Under the pieces are notes generated by a model. The model was not told the origin of the DNA and did no database searches. It saw only the letters and a program-made list of their open reading frames with translations. Made by a program: the position numbers and the translations under genes. 11,814 nt of DNA from Ramlibacter sp. Lineage in GTDB: Bacteria; Pseudomonadota; Gammaproteobacteria; Burkholderiales; Burkholderiaceae_C. Shown one piece after another: positions 1 to 6,839 of this stretch (positions within the stretch are counted from its first letter, which is position 1; each line of letters begins with the position of its first letter). The stretch is taken from contig JAJAZH010000047.1 in NCBI GenBank assembly GCA_026785815.1, forward strand, positions 1 through 11,814, given 5' to 3'.

Positions 1-61
1 GGCCGCCTCTACGTAAGCGTCCGGCCATCCCCTTCTTGAATCCGGCCGTCTAGGCGGAAGG

Positions 62-95
62 ATGGTGTCCACCAAGGAAGTTAATTGGACACCAT
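62..95 (+). promoter_or_regulatory. Perfect 9-bp inverted repeat over the orfA start
   Basis: ATGGTGTCC at 62-70 and GGACACCAT at 87-95 are perfect reverse complements separated by 16 nt. The right arm ends inside the ATG at 94-96. In mRNA this stem would bury the initiation region of IS66 orfA. IS elements often limit transposase expression with such structures; that role is inferred here. Confidence 0.55.
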
Positions 96-238
96 GAAAG
101 ACTCCAGGAAGATCATGCGCCGGCGAGTCACAGCGCCGAACTCAAGCGCAGATTCTGAGCGAATGCGCGCGGCCCGCAGCGTCGGTGGCGAGCGTCGCGC
201 TCCCCCCGCGCTGTCGCACGGGATCAATGCCAACGACC
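94..238 (+). pseudogene. Decayed IS66 orfA (TnpA-like) fragment
   Basis: Three reading frames must be joined to recover an IS66 OrfA N-terminus. Frame 1 gives MKDSRK from 94. Frame 3 gives SHSAELK at 126-146. Frame 2 gives AQILSECARPAASVASVAL from about 146. Frame 1 then gives HGINAN at about 219-236. IS66 OrfA proteins typically read SAELKAQILSEC followed by HGINAN. A base appears to be missing at the AAG/GCG junction near 146, with at least one further slip near 200-220. The rest of the protein is absent because the sequence passes into DUF1294. The gene cannot make a functional product. Confidence 0.7.
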
Positions 239-421
239 CGCGAGCTGACCCTGCACCTGTGGAGCGTCTCGGGCGGCTGGCCGGGCGCTTGGTGCGCGCA
301 GCGGCTACTGGCGCACAAGAGTCGCAAGCGCAGCTTCCGGCGCCGCTACTGGCTCACGGTGGCGATCCGCGGCGCCGCGCTGGGCGCCTGGCTGGCAGGG
401 CCGGCAACCGGCCTGTTTTAA
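239..421 (+). pseudogene. C-terminal remnant of a DUF1294 membrane protein
   Basis: Frame 2 reads ELTLHLWSVSGGWPGAWCAQ, then a KSRKRSFRRRYWLTVA stretch and a short hydrophobic tail ending at TAA (419-421). The pattern LHL..SGGWPGA..AQ...HK.RK.SF...(F/Y)WLTV is typical of the DUF1294 domain, often found in cold-shock/DUF1294 fusion proteins. Only about 60 C-terminal residues remain. The N-terminal part of the domain and any start codon are replaced by the IS66 orfA fragment, so this is a truncated gene. The function of DUF1294 is not established. The stop lies 36 nt before the prpB start. Confidence 0.65.
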
Positions 422-457
422 TCGGCGCTGACACTCTTGAGCGTTTCCGAGGTCCCG

Positions 458-1393
458 ATGAACACCCCTGCTGCGTCCGCTCCCTCAAATGGCGTGACCG
501 CCTCCTCGCCCGGTGCCCGCTTTCGCGCCGCACTGGCGCAGGAGCGGCCGCTGCAGATCGTGGGCGCGATCAATGCCAACCACGCGCTGCTGGCCCGGCA
601 CGCCGGTTACCGCGCGGTCTACCTGTCCGGCGGCGGCGTCTCAGCCGGCTCGCTGGGCCTGCCCGACCTCGGATTGATCACGCTGGAGGACGTGCTGGTC
701 GACGTGCGGCGCATCACCCAGGTCTGCGAAGTGCCGCTGCTGGTGGACATCGACACCGGCTTCGGCCCCAGCGCCTTCAACATCGCCCGCACGGTGAAAA
801 GCCTGATCCAGGCCGGTGCGGCGGCCTGCCACATCGAGGACCAGGCCGGCGCCAAGCGCTGCGGCCACCGCCCGGGCAAGGAGATCGTGCCGGCGGCGGA
901 GATGGTGGACCGCATCAAGGCCGCGGTGGATGCGCGCACCGACAGCCATTTCTTCATCATCGCCCGCACCGATGCGATCGCCACGGAGGGCGAGGCCCCG
1001 GCGATCGAGCGGGCTCGCGCCTGCATCGAGGCCGGTGCGGACGCGGTATTCGTGGAGGCGGCGACCGAGCTGGCCACCTATCGCCGCTTCGCCGCGGCAT
1101 TGACCGCGCCGTTGCTGGCCAACATGACCGAGTTCGGCCAGACGCCGCTGTTCGACCTGGCCGAATTGGGCGACGCGGGCGTGGCCATGGCGCTGTATCC
1201 GCTGTCGGCTTTCCGTGCGATGAACCGGGCAGCCGAAACCGTCTACACCGCGATCCGGCGCGATGGCCACCAGCGCGAGGTGCTGCCGTTGATGCAGACA
1301 CGCGAAGAGCTGTACCAACGGATCGGCTACCACGACTTCGAGCAGCGGCTCGACGCGCTGTACGCCGGGCGCGGCCCGGCCGGCAAGGACTAG
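458..1393 (+). CDS. prpB: Methylisocitrate lyase (isocitrate lyase/PEP mutase superfamily)
   Basis: This 311-residue protein cleaves 2-methylisocitrate to pyruvate and succinate, the last step of the methylcitrate cycle, in the cytoplasm. The sequence closely follows PrpB along its whole length. It has the YLSGGG loop (about 55-60), Asp97 and Asp99 of the DIDTGFG metal-binding stretch, Glu127, the catalytic KRCGH motif at 133-137, Arg170, Glu200, and the ALYPLSAFRAMNRAAE C-terminal region. ATG 458 is chosen because GAGG at 449-452 sits 5 nt upstream; an in-frame TTG at 437 has no such site. No prpC or prpD is present. The upstream gene is a scar, and the only gap before the start is 36 nt, so its promoter is unclear. 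The stop overlaps the convergent leuD-like stop. Confidence 0.9.
   Translation: MNTPAASAPSNGVTASSPGARFRAALAQERPLQIVGAINANHALLARHAGYRAVYLSGGGVSAGSLGLPDLGLITLEDVLVDVRRITQVCEVPLLVDIDTGFGPSAFNIARTVKSLIQAGAAACHIEDQAGAKRCGHRPGKEIVPAAEMVDRIKAAVDARTDSHFFIIARTDAIATEGEAPAIERARACIEAGADAVFVEAATELATYRRFAAALTAPLLANMTEFGQTPLFDLAELGDAGVAMALYPLSAFRAMNRAAETVYTAIRRDGHQREVLPLMQTREELYQRIGYHDFEQRLDALYAGRGPAGKD
1390..1393. other. CTAG shared by two convergent stop codons
   Basis: The prpB stop TAG is at 1391-1393 and the leuD-type stop, TAG on the minus strand, is at 1390-1392. The two genes therefore end in one palindromic CTAG with no intergenic space, and neither transcript can have an intergenic terminator here. 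Confidence 0.95.
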
Positions 1394-2025
1394 GTCCGTG
1401 GCAACTGCCAGATCCACGGCCGCTGCTGCCGGTCGCGGGCCTGCCAGGCGTCGATCTGCGCGGCCTGGGCCAGGGTCTCGCCGATCGCATCCAGCCCTTC
1501 CATGAGCGCGTGGCGGCGCCGCTGCTCCAACGCGAACGCCAGGTCCGCGCCGCCGGGCCAGCGGATCGACAGCTGCTCCAGGTCGACCTCGATGGATTGC
1601 GGCCGGCCGCCTCGATGCTCCTGCTCCAGCCAGTCCAGCAACGCTTGCGCCTGGTCATTGGGCAGCTGCACCGGCAGCAAGCCGTTCTGGAAGCAGTTGG
1701 AACGGAAGATGTCGCCGAAGGATGGTGCGATCACGCACTCGATGCCCATGCCCTGCAGCGCCCACACCGCATGCTCACGTGACGAACCGCAGCCAAAGTT
1801 GGCGCCGGCCACCAGGATCTTGGCGCCGCGCCAGCCCGGCTGGTTCAGCACGAACTGCGGGTTTTCCGAGCCGTCGGCCAGGAACCGCAGCGGCGCGAAG
1901 CCCCAGTCACCGAGCTGGTCGCGCGGACAGCGGCCGAGCTTCTCGATCCGGATGATCACGTCGGTGTCGACGTTGGCCAGCGGCAGCGGCGCGGCCACGC
2001 CGGCGATGCGCAAGACTTTCTTCAT
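1390..2025 (-). CDS. leuD: LeuD-type hydro-lyase, small subunit
   Basis: This is a 211-residue swivelling-domain subunit of the aconitase/isopropylmalate isomerase superfamily, of normal LeuD length. Diagnostic stretches are NVDTDVII (18-25), GANFGCGSSREHAVWAL (74-90) and IAPSFGDIFRSNCFQNGLLPV (99-119). It pairs with the large subunit encoded just upstream, whose stop overlaps this start by 4 nt (ATGA, 2022-2025), implying translational coupling. LeuCD proper interconverts 2- and 3-isopropylmalate in leucine synthesis. Here the partners are lyases and an importer, with no leuA or leuB, so a catabolic substrate such as a citraconate- or dimethylmaleate-like acid is more likely. The leuD symbol reflects family only. 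It is the last gene of the minus-strand operon. Confidence 0.85.
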   Translation of the reverse strand: MKKVLRIAGVAAPLPLANVDTDVIIRIEKLGRCPRDQLGDWGFAPLRFLADGSENPQFVLNQPGWRGAKILVAGANFGCGSSREHAVWALQGMGIECVIAPSFGDIFRSNCFQNGLLPVQLPNDQAQALLDWLEQEHRGGRPQSIEVDLEQLSIRWPGGADLAFALEQRRRHALMEGLDAIGETLAQAAQIDAWQARDRQQRPWIWQLPRT

Positions 2026-3473
2026 GCGGTGCCCCCGGCCGGAACCCGATCGACGATGCGACCGGCGATGGCGCAGGCCGCGGCCACAACCGGGCTGGCC
2101 AAGTGGGTGCGCGCGCCCGGGCCCTGGCGGCCGACGAAGTTGCGGTTGGAGGTGGAGACGCAGCGCTGGCCCGGCGCCACCAGCTCGCCGTTGGCGCCGA
2201 CGCACAGCGAGCAGCCCGGACTGCGCCATTCGAATCCGGCCTCGCGGTAGACCTGGTCCAACCCCTCGCGTTCGGCGGCGCGGCGCACGTCCTCGGAGCC
2301 CGGCACCACCCACGCGGTCACATGCGCGGCCACCTTGCGACCGTGCACCACCGCGGCGGCGGCGCGCAGGTCCTCCAGCCGGCTGTTGGTGCACGAGCCG
2401 ATGAAGACCCGGTCGATGCGGGTACCGGCGATCGGCTGGCCGGCCGCCAGGCCCATGTACTCCAGGGCCTGGGCGATCGCCGCGGCGGCGTCGGCACCGG
2501 CCGCCTGCGCCGGATCGGGAATGCGCGCGTCGAGCGCGATGGCCTGCTCGGGGCTGGTGCCCCGGGTGATCTGCGGCCGGATCGCGCTGGCGTCGATCCG
2601 CTCCTCGCGGTCGAACCGCGCGCCCGGATCGGTCGGCAGTTGCCGCCAGTCGGCTAGCGCCTGCTCCCACAGCTCGCGCGAGGGGGCGAATGGGCGCCCC
2701 TTGACCCAGTCGAAGGTGATCGCGTCGGGGGCGATCATGCCGCTCCTGGCGCCCATCTCGATGCTCATGTTGCACAGCGTCAGGCGGCCCGGCATCTCCA
2801 TCCGCTCGATCACCGGGCCGGCGTACTCCACGGCGTAGCCGGTGCCGGCGGCGGCGCCCAGCTTGGCGATGATCGCCAAGCTCAGGTCCTTGGCCTCGAC
2901 GCCGGGCTGCAGCTCGCCGTCGATCGTGATGCGCATGCGCAGCGGCTTCTTCTGCACGATCGCCTGGGTCGCCAGGATGTGCGTGATCTCGCTGGCGCCG
3001 ACGCCCCAGGCCAGTGCGCCGAGCGCGCCATGGGTGCTGGTGTGGCTGTCGCCGCACAGCACCAGCGCGCCGGGCAGCGTCAGCCCCAGCTCCGGGCCGA
3101 TCACATGGACGATGCCGTTGCCCGGCTGGTTGACGTCGAACAGCCGGATCGCGCGCGACTTGCTGCCGTCCCGCAGGCCGTCGATCAGCTGGCGCGCCCA
3201 TTCATGGGGCGAACCGGTGCGATCGGGCGCCGACGACACCACATGGTCCGGCGTGGAAAAGGTGAGCTCGGCGCTGCGCACCGGCAGCCCGCGTTGTTCC
3301 AGCTCCTTGAACGCGGGCGGGCCGCCCAGGTCGTGCAGCAGATGCCGGTCGACATGCAGCAGGGCCGAGCCGTCGCCGAAGTCGACCATCACATGGCTGT
3401 CCCACAGCTTGTCGAACAGGGTCCTCGGACCGGCGGCCGGCGCTGGCGCAGATGCGGGCGCCGCGGCGGGCAT
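2022..3473 (-). CDS. leuC: LeuC-type hydro-lyase, large subunit ([4Fe-4S])
   Basis: This 483-residue protein is the large catalytic subunit of an aconitase-family hydro-lyase. Visible family marks are CGDSHTSTHGALGALAWGVG (140-159), GSCTNSR with Cys361, PGCSLCVGANGE with Cys421 and Cys424, and the STSNRNFVGRQG closing motif (440-451). The three cysteines are the expected ligands of a [4Fe-4S] cluster. It is slightly longer than usual for LeuC because of an Ala/Pro-rich N-terminal extension of about 15 residues before RTLFDKLW. The start is supported by a 1-nt TGATG overlap with the upstream lyase stop. Position between a superfamily lyase and LeuD suggests dehydration/hydration of an imported acid, not leucine synthesis. 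The exact substrate is unknown. Confidence 0.87.
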   Translation of the reverse strand: MPAAAPASAPAPAAGPRTLFDKLWDSHVMVDFGDGSALLHVDRHLLHDLGGPPAFKELEQRGLPVRSAELTFSTPDHVVSSAPDRTGSPHEWARQLIDGLRDGSKSRAIRLFDVNQPGNGIVHVIGPELGLTLPGALVLCGDSHTSTHGALGALAWGVGASEITHILATQAIVQKKPLRMRITIDGELQPGVEAKDLSLAIIAKLGAAAGTGYAVEYAGPVIERMEMPGRLTLCNMSIEMGARSGMIAPDAITFDWVKGRPFAPSRELWEQALADWRQLPTDPGARFDREERIDASAIRPQITRGTSPEQAIALDARIPDPAQAAGADAAAAIAQALEYMGLAAGQPIAGTRIDRVFIGSCTNSRLEDLRAAAAVVHGRKVAAHVTAWVVPGSEDVRRAAEREGLDQVYREAGFEWRSPGCSLCVGANGELVAPGQRCVSTSNRNFVGRQGPGARTHLASPVVAAACAIAGRIVDRVPAGGTA

Positions 3474-4348
3474 CACGCCTTCCCCGTCTCGACGTACTTC
3501 TGCTTGAAGGCCCAGACGTCGGGGAAGCCGACCAGCTCGTGCAGCTGCTTCATGTCGAAGGCCGGCACCGGCGAGCCGAGCGTGCTGCCATGCTGCTGCA
3601 GCCAGGTGTAGTTTTGCTCCAGCGCGGCGCAGACCACGCCCATGCCGGCGGAGGGATAGATCGCGATGTCGAAGCCCCAGGCCTTCAAGTCGGCTTGCGG
3701 GATTTCGGGCGACTTGCCGGTCGGCACCATGTTGGCCAACAGCCAGGCGTCGATCGAATCGCCGACCCGGCGGAATTCGTCGGCCGACTCCGGCGCCTCG
3801 ATGAAGACGATGTCGGCGCCGGCCTTGGCGAAGGCCTTGCCGCGCTTGAGCGCCTCGTCCATGCCGAGGGCAGTGCGGGCGTCGGTGCGGGCGATGATCA
3901 GGGTGTCGTCGTGGCGGCGCGAATCGACCGCCACCTCGATCCGGCGCACGGCGTCGGCCAGCGGCACCACCCGGCGGTTCGGCGTGTGGCCGCATTTCTT
4001 GGGCGTCTCCTGGTCCTCGATCTGGATCGCCTGGACCCCGGCCGCCTCGTAGCCGCGCACCGTCTGGCGCACGTTGATCAGGCCGCCGAAGCCGGTGTCG
4101 GCGTCGGCGATCAGCGGCGTTGTCGTGCCCTCGGCGATGGTGCGGGCGCGCCCGACCATGTCGGTGTAGGTCACCAGGCCGGCGTCGGGCTGGCCCAGGT
4201 GCGAGCCCGAGACGCCGTAGCCGGTCATGTAAAGGGCCTTGAAGCCCATCCGGTCGGCGATTCGGGCCGAGAACATCTCGAACACGCCGGGGGCCAGGAT
4301 GAACTCGCCGGCCTGGAGCAGTTCCTTCAGGCGTTGGGGGGATGTCAT
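3473..4348 (-). CDS. Isocitrate lyase/PEP mutase superfamily C-C lyase (2,3-dimethylmalate lyase-like)
   Basis: This 291-residue TIM-barrel lyase is expected to split a 2-hydroxy di- or tricarboxylate, releasing pyruvate or oxaloacetate-type products, with Mg2+. Features are the MTGYGVSGSHLG loop (41-52), Asp82 and Asp84 in DADTGFGG, Glu111, the lyase motif KKCGH (117-121), Arg154 and Glu184. It differs clearly from the PrpB in the same window, for example MTGYG in place of LSGGG, so it should have another substrate. Relatives include 2,3-dimethylmalate lyase, oxaloacetate decarboxylases and PrpB. An AAAGGA-type site at 4355-4360 lies 6 nt before the ATG. It follows a permease gene after 56 nt and overlaps the LeuC-type start by 1 nt. 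Superfamily is secure; the substrate is inference. Confidence 0.82.
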   Translation of the reverse strand: MTSPQRLKELLQAGEFILAPGVFEMFSARIADRMGFKALYMTGYGVSGSHLGQPDAGLVTYTDMVGRARTIAEGTTTPLIADADTGFGGLINVRQTVRGYEAAGVQAIQIEDQETPKKCGHTPNRRVVPLADAVRRIEVAVDSRRHDDTLIIARTDARTALGMDEALKRGKAFAKAGADIVFIEAPESADEFRRVGDSIDAWLLANMVPTGKSPEIPQADLKAWGFDIAIYPSAGMGVVCAALEQNYTWLQQHGSTLGSPVPAFDMKQLHELVGFPDVWAFKQKYVETGKA

Positions 4349-4404
4349 GGATTGTCCTTTCAGGGAATGTTGCGAATGACGTCGGGCCCGGGCGCCGTGC
4401 CGGC

Positions 4405-5184
4405 TCAGGGCCCGAAGCGCTTGTGAATCCGGCGCTCCAGCGCCAGCAGCAGCCAGCTGGCGGCGGTCGCCAGCAGCACCAGCAGCAGCGCCAGCGCCAG
4501 GATGATGTCAATGTCGTTGTTTTCCATCGACTTGATCAGCAGGTAGCCGATGCCCCGCTGCGAGGCGAACATCTCGCCGATCAACGTGCCCAGCAGCGTC
4601 AGCGAGAAGCCGAGCCGAAAGCCCGTGACGATCTCGGGCAGGCTGGCCGGCACCAGCACATGGATGAACAACTGGGCCGGGGTGAGGCGCATCGAGCGCG
4701 AAGCGCGCCGGTACACCTGCGGCATGTTGCGCACCGCGTTCATGGTGAACAGCACCACCGGAATGATTCCGTGGATCGCGCCGAAGGCCACCTTGGCCGA
4801 CATGCCGAGGCCGAACAGCAGCAGCACCACTGGGTAGAGCGTGATCTTGGGGATCGAGTACAGGCCCACCAGCAGCGGCTCGGCCACCTCGCCGGAGAGC
4901 CGGTGCGCGCCCAGCAGCACGCCCAGCAGCAGGCCGCCGACCAGCGAGATCACCAGCGCCGAGGCGAAAGCGCTGCCGGTCTCGGCCGCGTGCTTCCCGA
5001 AGTCCGGCCCGGCCATCAGCTTGAGCAGGCGCTGCAGCGTCGCCAGGGGCGCGGTCAGCACCTCCGGGCCCGCGACCAGCGACAGCAACTGCCAGCCGGC
5101 CAGCAGGGCGAGGATCAGCAGCAGCCGGTCCCGCGCCACCTGCGACAGACGAAAACGCACCGGCTTGAAGGTCATGGTGGACAT
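4405..5184 (-). CDS. ABC transporter permease, NitT/TauT (SsuC/TauC-like) type, second copy
   Basis: This 259-residue inner-membrane protein has several hydrophobic segments: about 20-38, 73-92, 105-125, 130-148, 190-205 and 225-248. A typical permease cytoplasmic loop lies between them at about 160-190, reading ASRSMRLTPAQLFIHVLVPA and including the conserved Ala and the LP turn that contact the ATPase. It belongs to the BPD_transp_1 family used for taurine, sulfonate, nitrate and aromatic acid uptake. The gene starts 1 nt after the stop of a different permease gene, and the two probably form a heterodimer. The 56 nt after its stop hold only GC-rich palindromic bases and the ribosome binding site of the lyase gene. 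Confidence 0.86.
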   Translation of the reverse strand: MSTMTFKPVRFRLSQVARDRLLLILALLAGWQLLSLVAGPEVLTAPLATLQRLLKLMAGPDFGKHAAETGSAFASALVISLVGGLLLGVLLGAHRLSGEVAEPLLVGLYSIPKITLYPVVLLLFGLGMSAKVAFGAIHGIIPVVLFTMNAVRNMPQVYRRASRSMRLTPAQLFIHVLVPASLPEIVTGFRLGFSLTLLGTLIGEMFASQRGIGYLLIKSMENNDIDIILALALLLVLLATAASWLLLALERRIHKRFGP

Positions 5185-5185
5185 A

Positions 5186-5950
5186 TCAGCGACCGCCCCG
5201 CCGCAGGTACAGCCGCCGCTCCCACGAGTACAGCAGCATGTTGAGACCGCCGACGAAACCCAGCAGCAGGATCATCAGGCCGTACATGGTGGCGTTGTCG
5301 AAGCTGTTGTAGGCGAAGGCGATCTGAAAGCCGAAGCCGGCGCCACTGAGTACGAACTCGCCAGCGATCACGCCAATGAACGAATAGACGATGGCCAGCT
5401 TCAGGCCGGTGAACAGGTAGGGCGCGCACGACGGCAGCACCACGTGCAGCAGCTCCTGGCGGGTGGAAAGGCGCATCGCCCGGGCCGTGCGGCGCAGCGC
5501 CCGCGGCACCCGCTCGAAGCCCTGCAGCGTGCTCAGCGCCATCGCCACCACCGCGAACACGAAGCCGATCGCCACCAGCGGCCAGCGATTGAGGCCGAAC
5601 AGCACGATGAACAGCGGATAGAAGATGAAGGTCGGCACCGAGTAGTAGCTGGCCAGCAATGGATCGGCGGCGCGCCGCAGCCGCGGCAGCCGGTACAACA
5701 GCCAGCCCAGCACGAAACCGGTGGAAATCGCCAGCGCGCAGGCGATCGACACATTGGTCAGCGTCAGCACGATGTCCTTCGTGTACTGACCCGAAGCCAG
5801 CAGAGCCCAGGCGCCCTGCACCATCTTCGACGGCGGGATCACCGCCACCGGATCGATCCAGCCCAGGCGGCAGGCCACCTCCAGCGCCAGCACCAGGGTG
5901 CTGACCACCCAGAGCCGGATCCAGCCGGCGCGGCTGACGGCGAACTTCAT
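5186..5950 (-). CDS. ABC transporter permease, NitT/TauT type, first copy
   Basis: This 254-residue multi-pass membrane protein is related to, but clearly different from, the permease encoded immediately downstream. It has an N-terminal membrane helix (about 10-27), further helices, and a permease loop at about 153-183 (RRTARAMRLSTRQELLHVVLP). Near the end the GEFVLSGAGFGFQI stretch is typical of TauC/SsuC-type permeases. The start overlaps the ATPase stop as ATGA (5947-5950), so the two genes are translationally coupled. It should combine with the ATPase and binding protein encoded upstream. Transported substrate is unknown. Confidence 0.86.
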   Translation of the reverse strand: MKFAVSRAGWIRLWVVSTLVLALEVACRLGWIDPVAVIPPSKMVQGAWALLASGQYTKDIVLTLTNVSIACALAISTGFVLGWLLYRLPRLRRAADPLLASYYSVPTFIFYPLFIVLFGLNRWPLVAIGFVFAVVAMALSTLQGFERVPRALRRTARAMRLSTRQELLHVVLPSCAPYLFTGLKLAIVYSFIGVIAGEFVLSGAGFGFQIAFAYNSFDNATMYGLMILLLGFVGGLNMLLYSWERRLYLRRGGR

Positions 5951-6819
5951 TGCGGCGCCGCCGCCTGGCCGTACGCCATCGCCTTCTGCGACTCGGCGCG
6001 CAGGGTCGACCAGAGCCGGCCGGTGATGCGGCCGAAGCTGTCCTCGGAAACGATGTTGCTGTCGCGCTCCTGCGGCCAGCCGGTTTCCACCACGTCCAGG
6101 AACACGCCGGGGCGCGCCGACATCACGCCGACCCGGTCCGACAGCATCGCCGCCTCGTCCAGCGCATGGGTGATCAGCAGGATGGTGGCGCCGGTGTCGC
6201 GCCACAGCTTGAGCAGCTCGTCGCCCATCAACAGGCGGGTCTGCTGGTCCAGCGCGCCAAACGGTTCGTCCAGCAGCAGCAGCCGCGGCCGGGTTACCAG
6301 GGTGCGGGCGATGCAAAGACGCTGGCGCATGCCGCCCGAGAGCTGGGCCGGATAGGAATGAGTGAAGCCGCGCAGGCCCATGAAGGAGAGCGCGTGCTCG
6401 ACCCGCTCGCGGATCTGCGCCTCGTCCATGCCGGCGCGGCGCAGGCCGAAGGCGGCGTTGTCGTAGACGCTCAGCCAAGGGAAGCTCGCATCCTCCTGGA
6501 ACACGATGCCGACCCCGTCGGGCACCTCGCCGGCGACCGGGCGGCCCTCGAATTCGACGCTGCCGGCCGAGGCGACGGCCAGCCCGCCCAGGACGTCCAG
6601 CAGGGTCGATTTGCCGCAACCCGAAGGCCCGACCACCGAGAAGAATTCACCGCGCCGCAGGTCCAGGTCGATCGGTCCCAGCGCGTGGACCGGCTGGCCT
6701 GCGGGCCCGGCCGGATAGACCCGGGTCACGCCGCGCAGGCGCGCGTGAACCGACGACGCGGCGGCCGATGGCGCTGCCTCGCCGGGTGCGGCGGCATCGA
6801 CGGCAGCGGCACCGGCCAT
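5947..6819 (-). CDS. ABC transporter ATP-binding protein, NitT/TauT type
   Basis: This 290-residue cytoplasmic ATPase powers the importer. All catalytic motifs are intact: Walker A GPSGCGKST (64-72), Q-loop Gln108, signature LSGGMRQR (160-167), Walker B LLLLDEP (180-186), D-loop GALD, and switch His218 in ITHALDEA. The AlaPro-rich first 22 residues are an extension relative to typical TauB/SsuB proteins, so a later start is possible, but no other start codon with a good binding site is evident before the core. ATG 6819 lies 20 nt after the binding-protein stop, and the stop overlaps the next permease start. The C-terminal 50 residues after the ABC core are ordinary for this family. Confidence 0.88.
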   Translation of the reverse strand: MAGAAAVDAAAPGEAAPSAAASSVHARLRGVTRVYPAGPAGQPVHALGPIDLDLRRGEFFSVVGPSGCGKSTLLDVLGGLAVASAGSVEFEGRPVAGEVPDGVGIVFQEDASFPWLSVYDNAAFGLRRAGMDEAQIRERVEHALSFMGLRGFTHSYPAQLSGGMRQRLCIARTLVTRPRLLLLDEPFGALDQQTRLLMGDELLKLWRDTGATILLITHALDEAAMLSDRVGVMSARPGVFLDVVETGWPQERDSNIVSEDSFGRITGRLWSTLRAESQKAMAYGQAAAPQ

Positions 6820-6839
6820 GGATCGAAGGGCCGCCTGAC

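Larger units (their letters stand above)
13..240 (+). mobile_element. Truncated IS66-family element, left end
   Basis: The sequence beginning GTAAGCGTCC at 13 matches the conserved GTAAGCG terminus of IS66-family insertion sequences. It is followed, as in that family, by a short leader and the first small reading frame (orfA/tnpA, from 94). The element breaks off around 233-245, where the reading passes directly into a DUF1294 C-terminus, so orfB, the transposase gene and the right end are missing here. The 12 bases before 13 are the only outer flank visible, so a target duplication cannot be tested. The family assignment is from recalled IS66 features, not a database match. Confidence 0.72.

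Noticed and set aside
641..1417. 258-codon frame antisense to prpB
   Set aside because: Mirror of a strongly conserved gene with no motif of its own; typical antisense frame in high-GC DNA.
85..1782. 565-codon open frame on + through the IS66 scar and prpB
   Set aside because: It overlaps prpB in another frame, is Arg/Ala/Pro-rich with no family motif, and is a GC-driven shadow. Only its first part carries genuine IS66 orfA pieces.
4440..4510. CAG/CAGCAC-rich tract that looks like a microsatellite
   Set aside because: It is the complement of a Leu-rich membrane segment using CTG codons in the permease gene, not a separate repeat.
4342..5244. 300-codon + frame, Gln/Arg/His-rich, antisense to the permease genes
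   Set aside because: Composition is the complement of hydrophobic permease codons and there is no recognisable domain.
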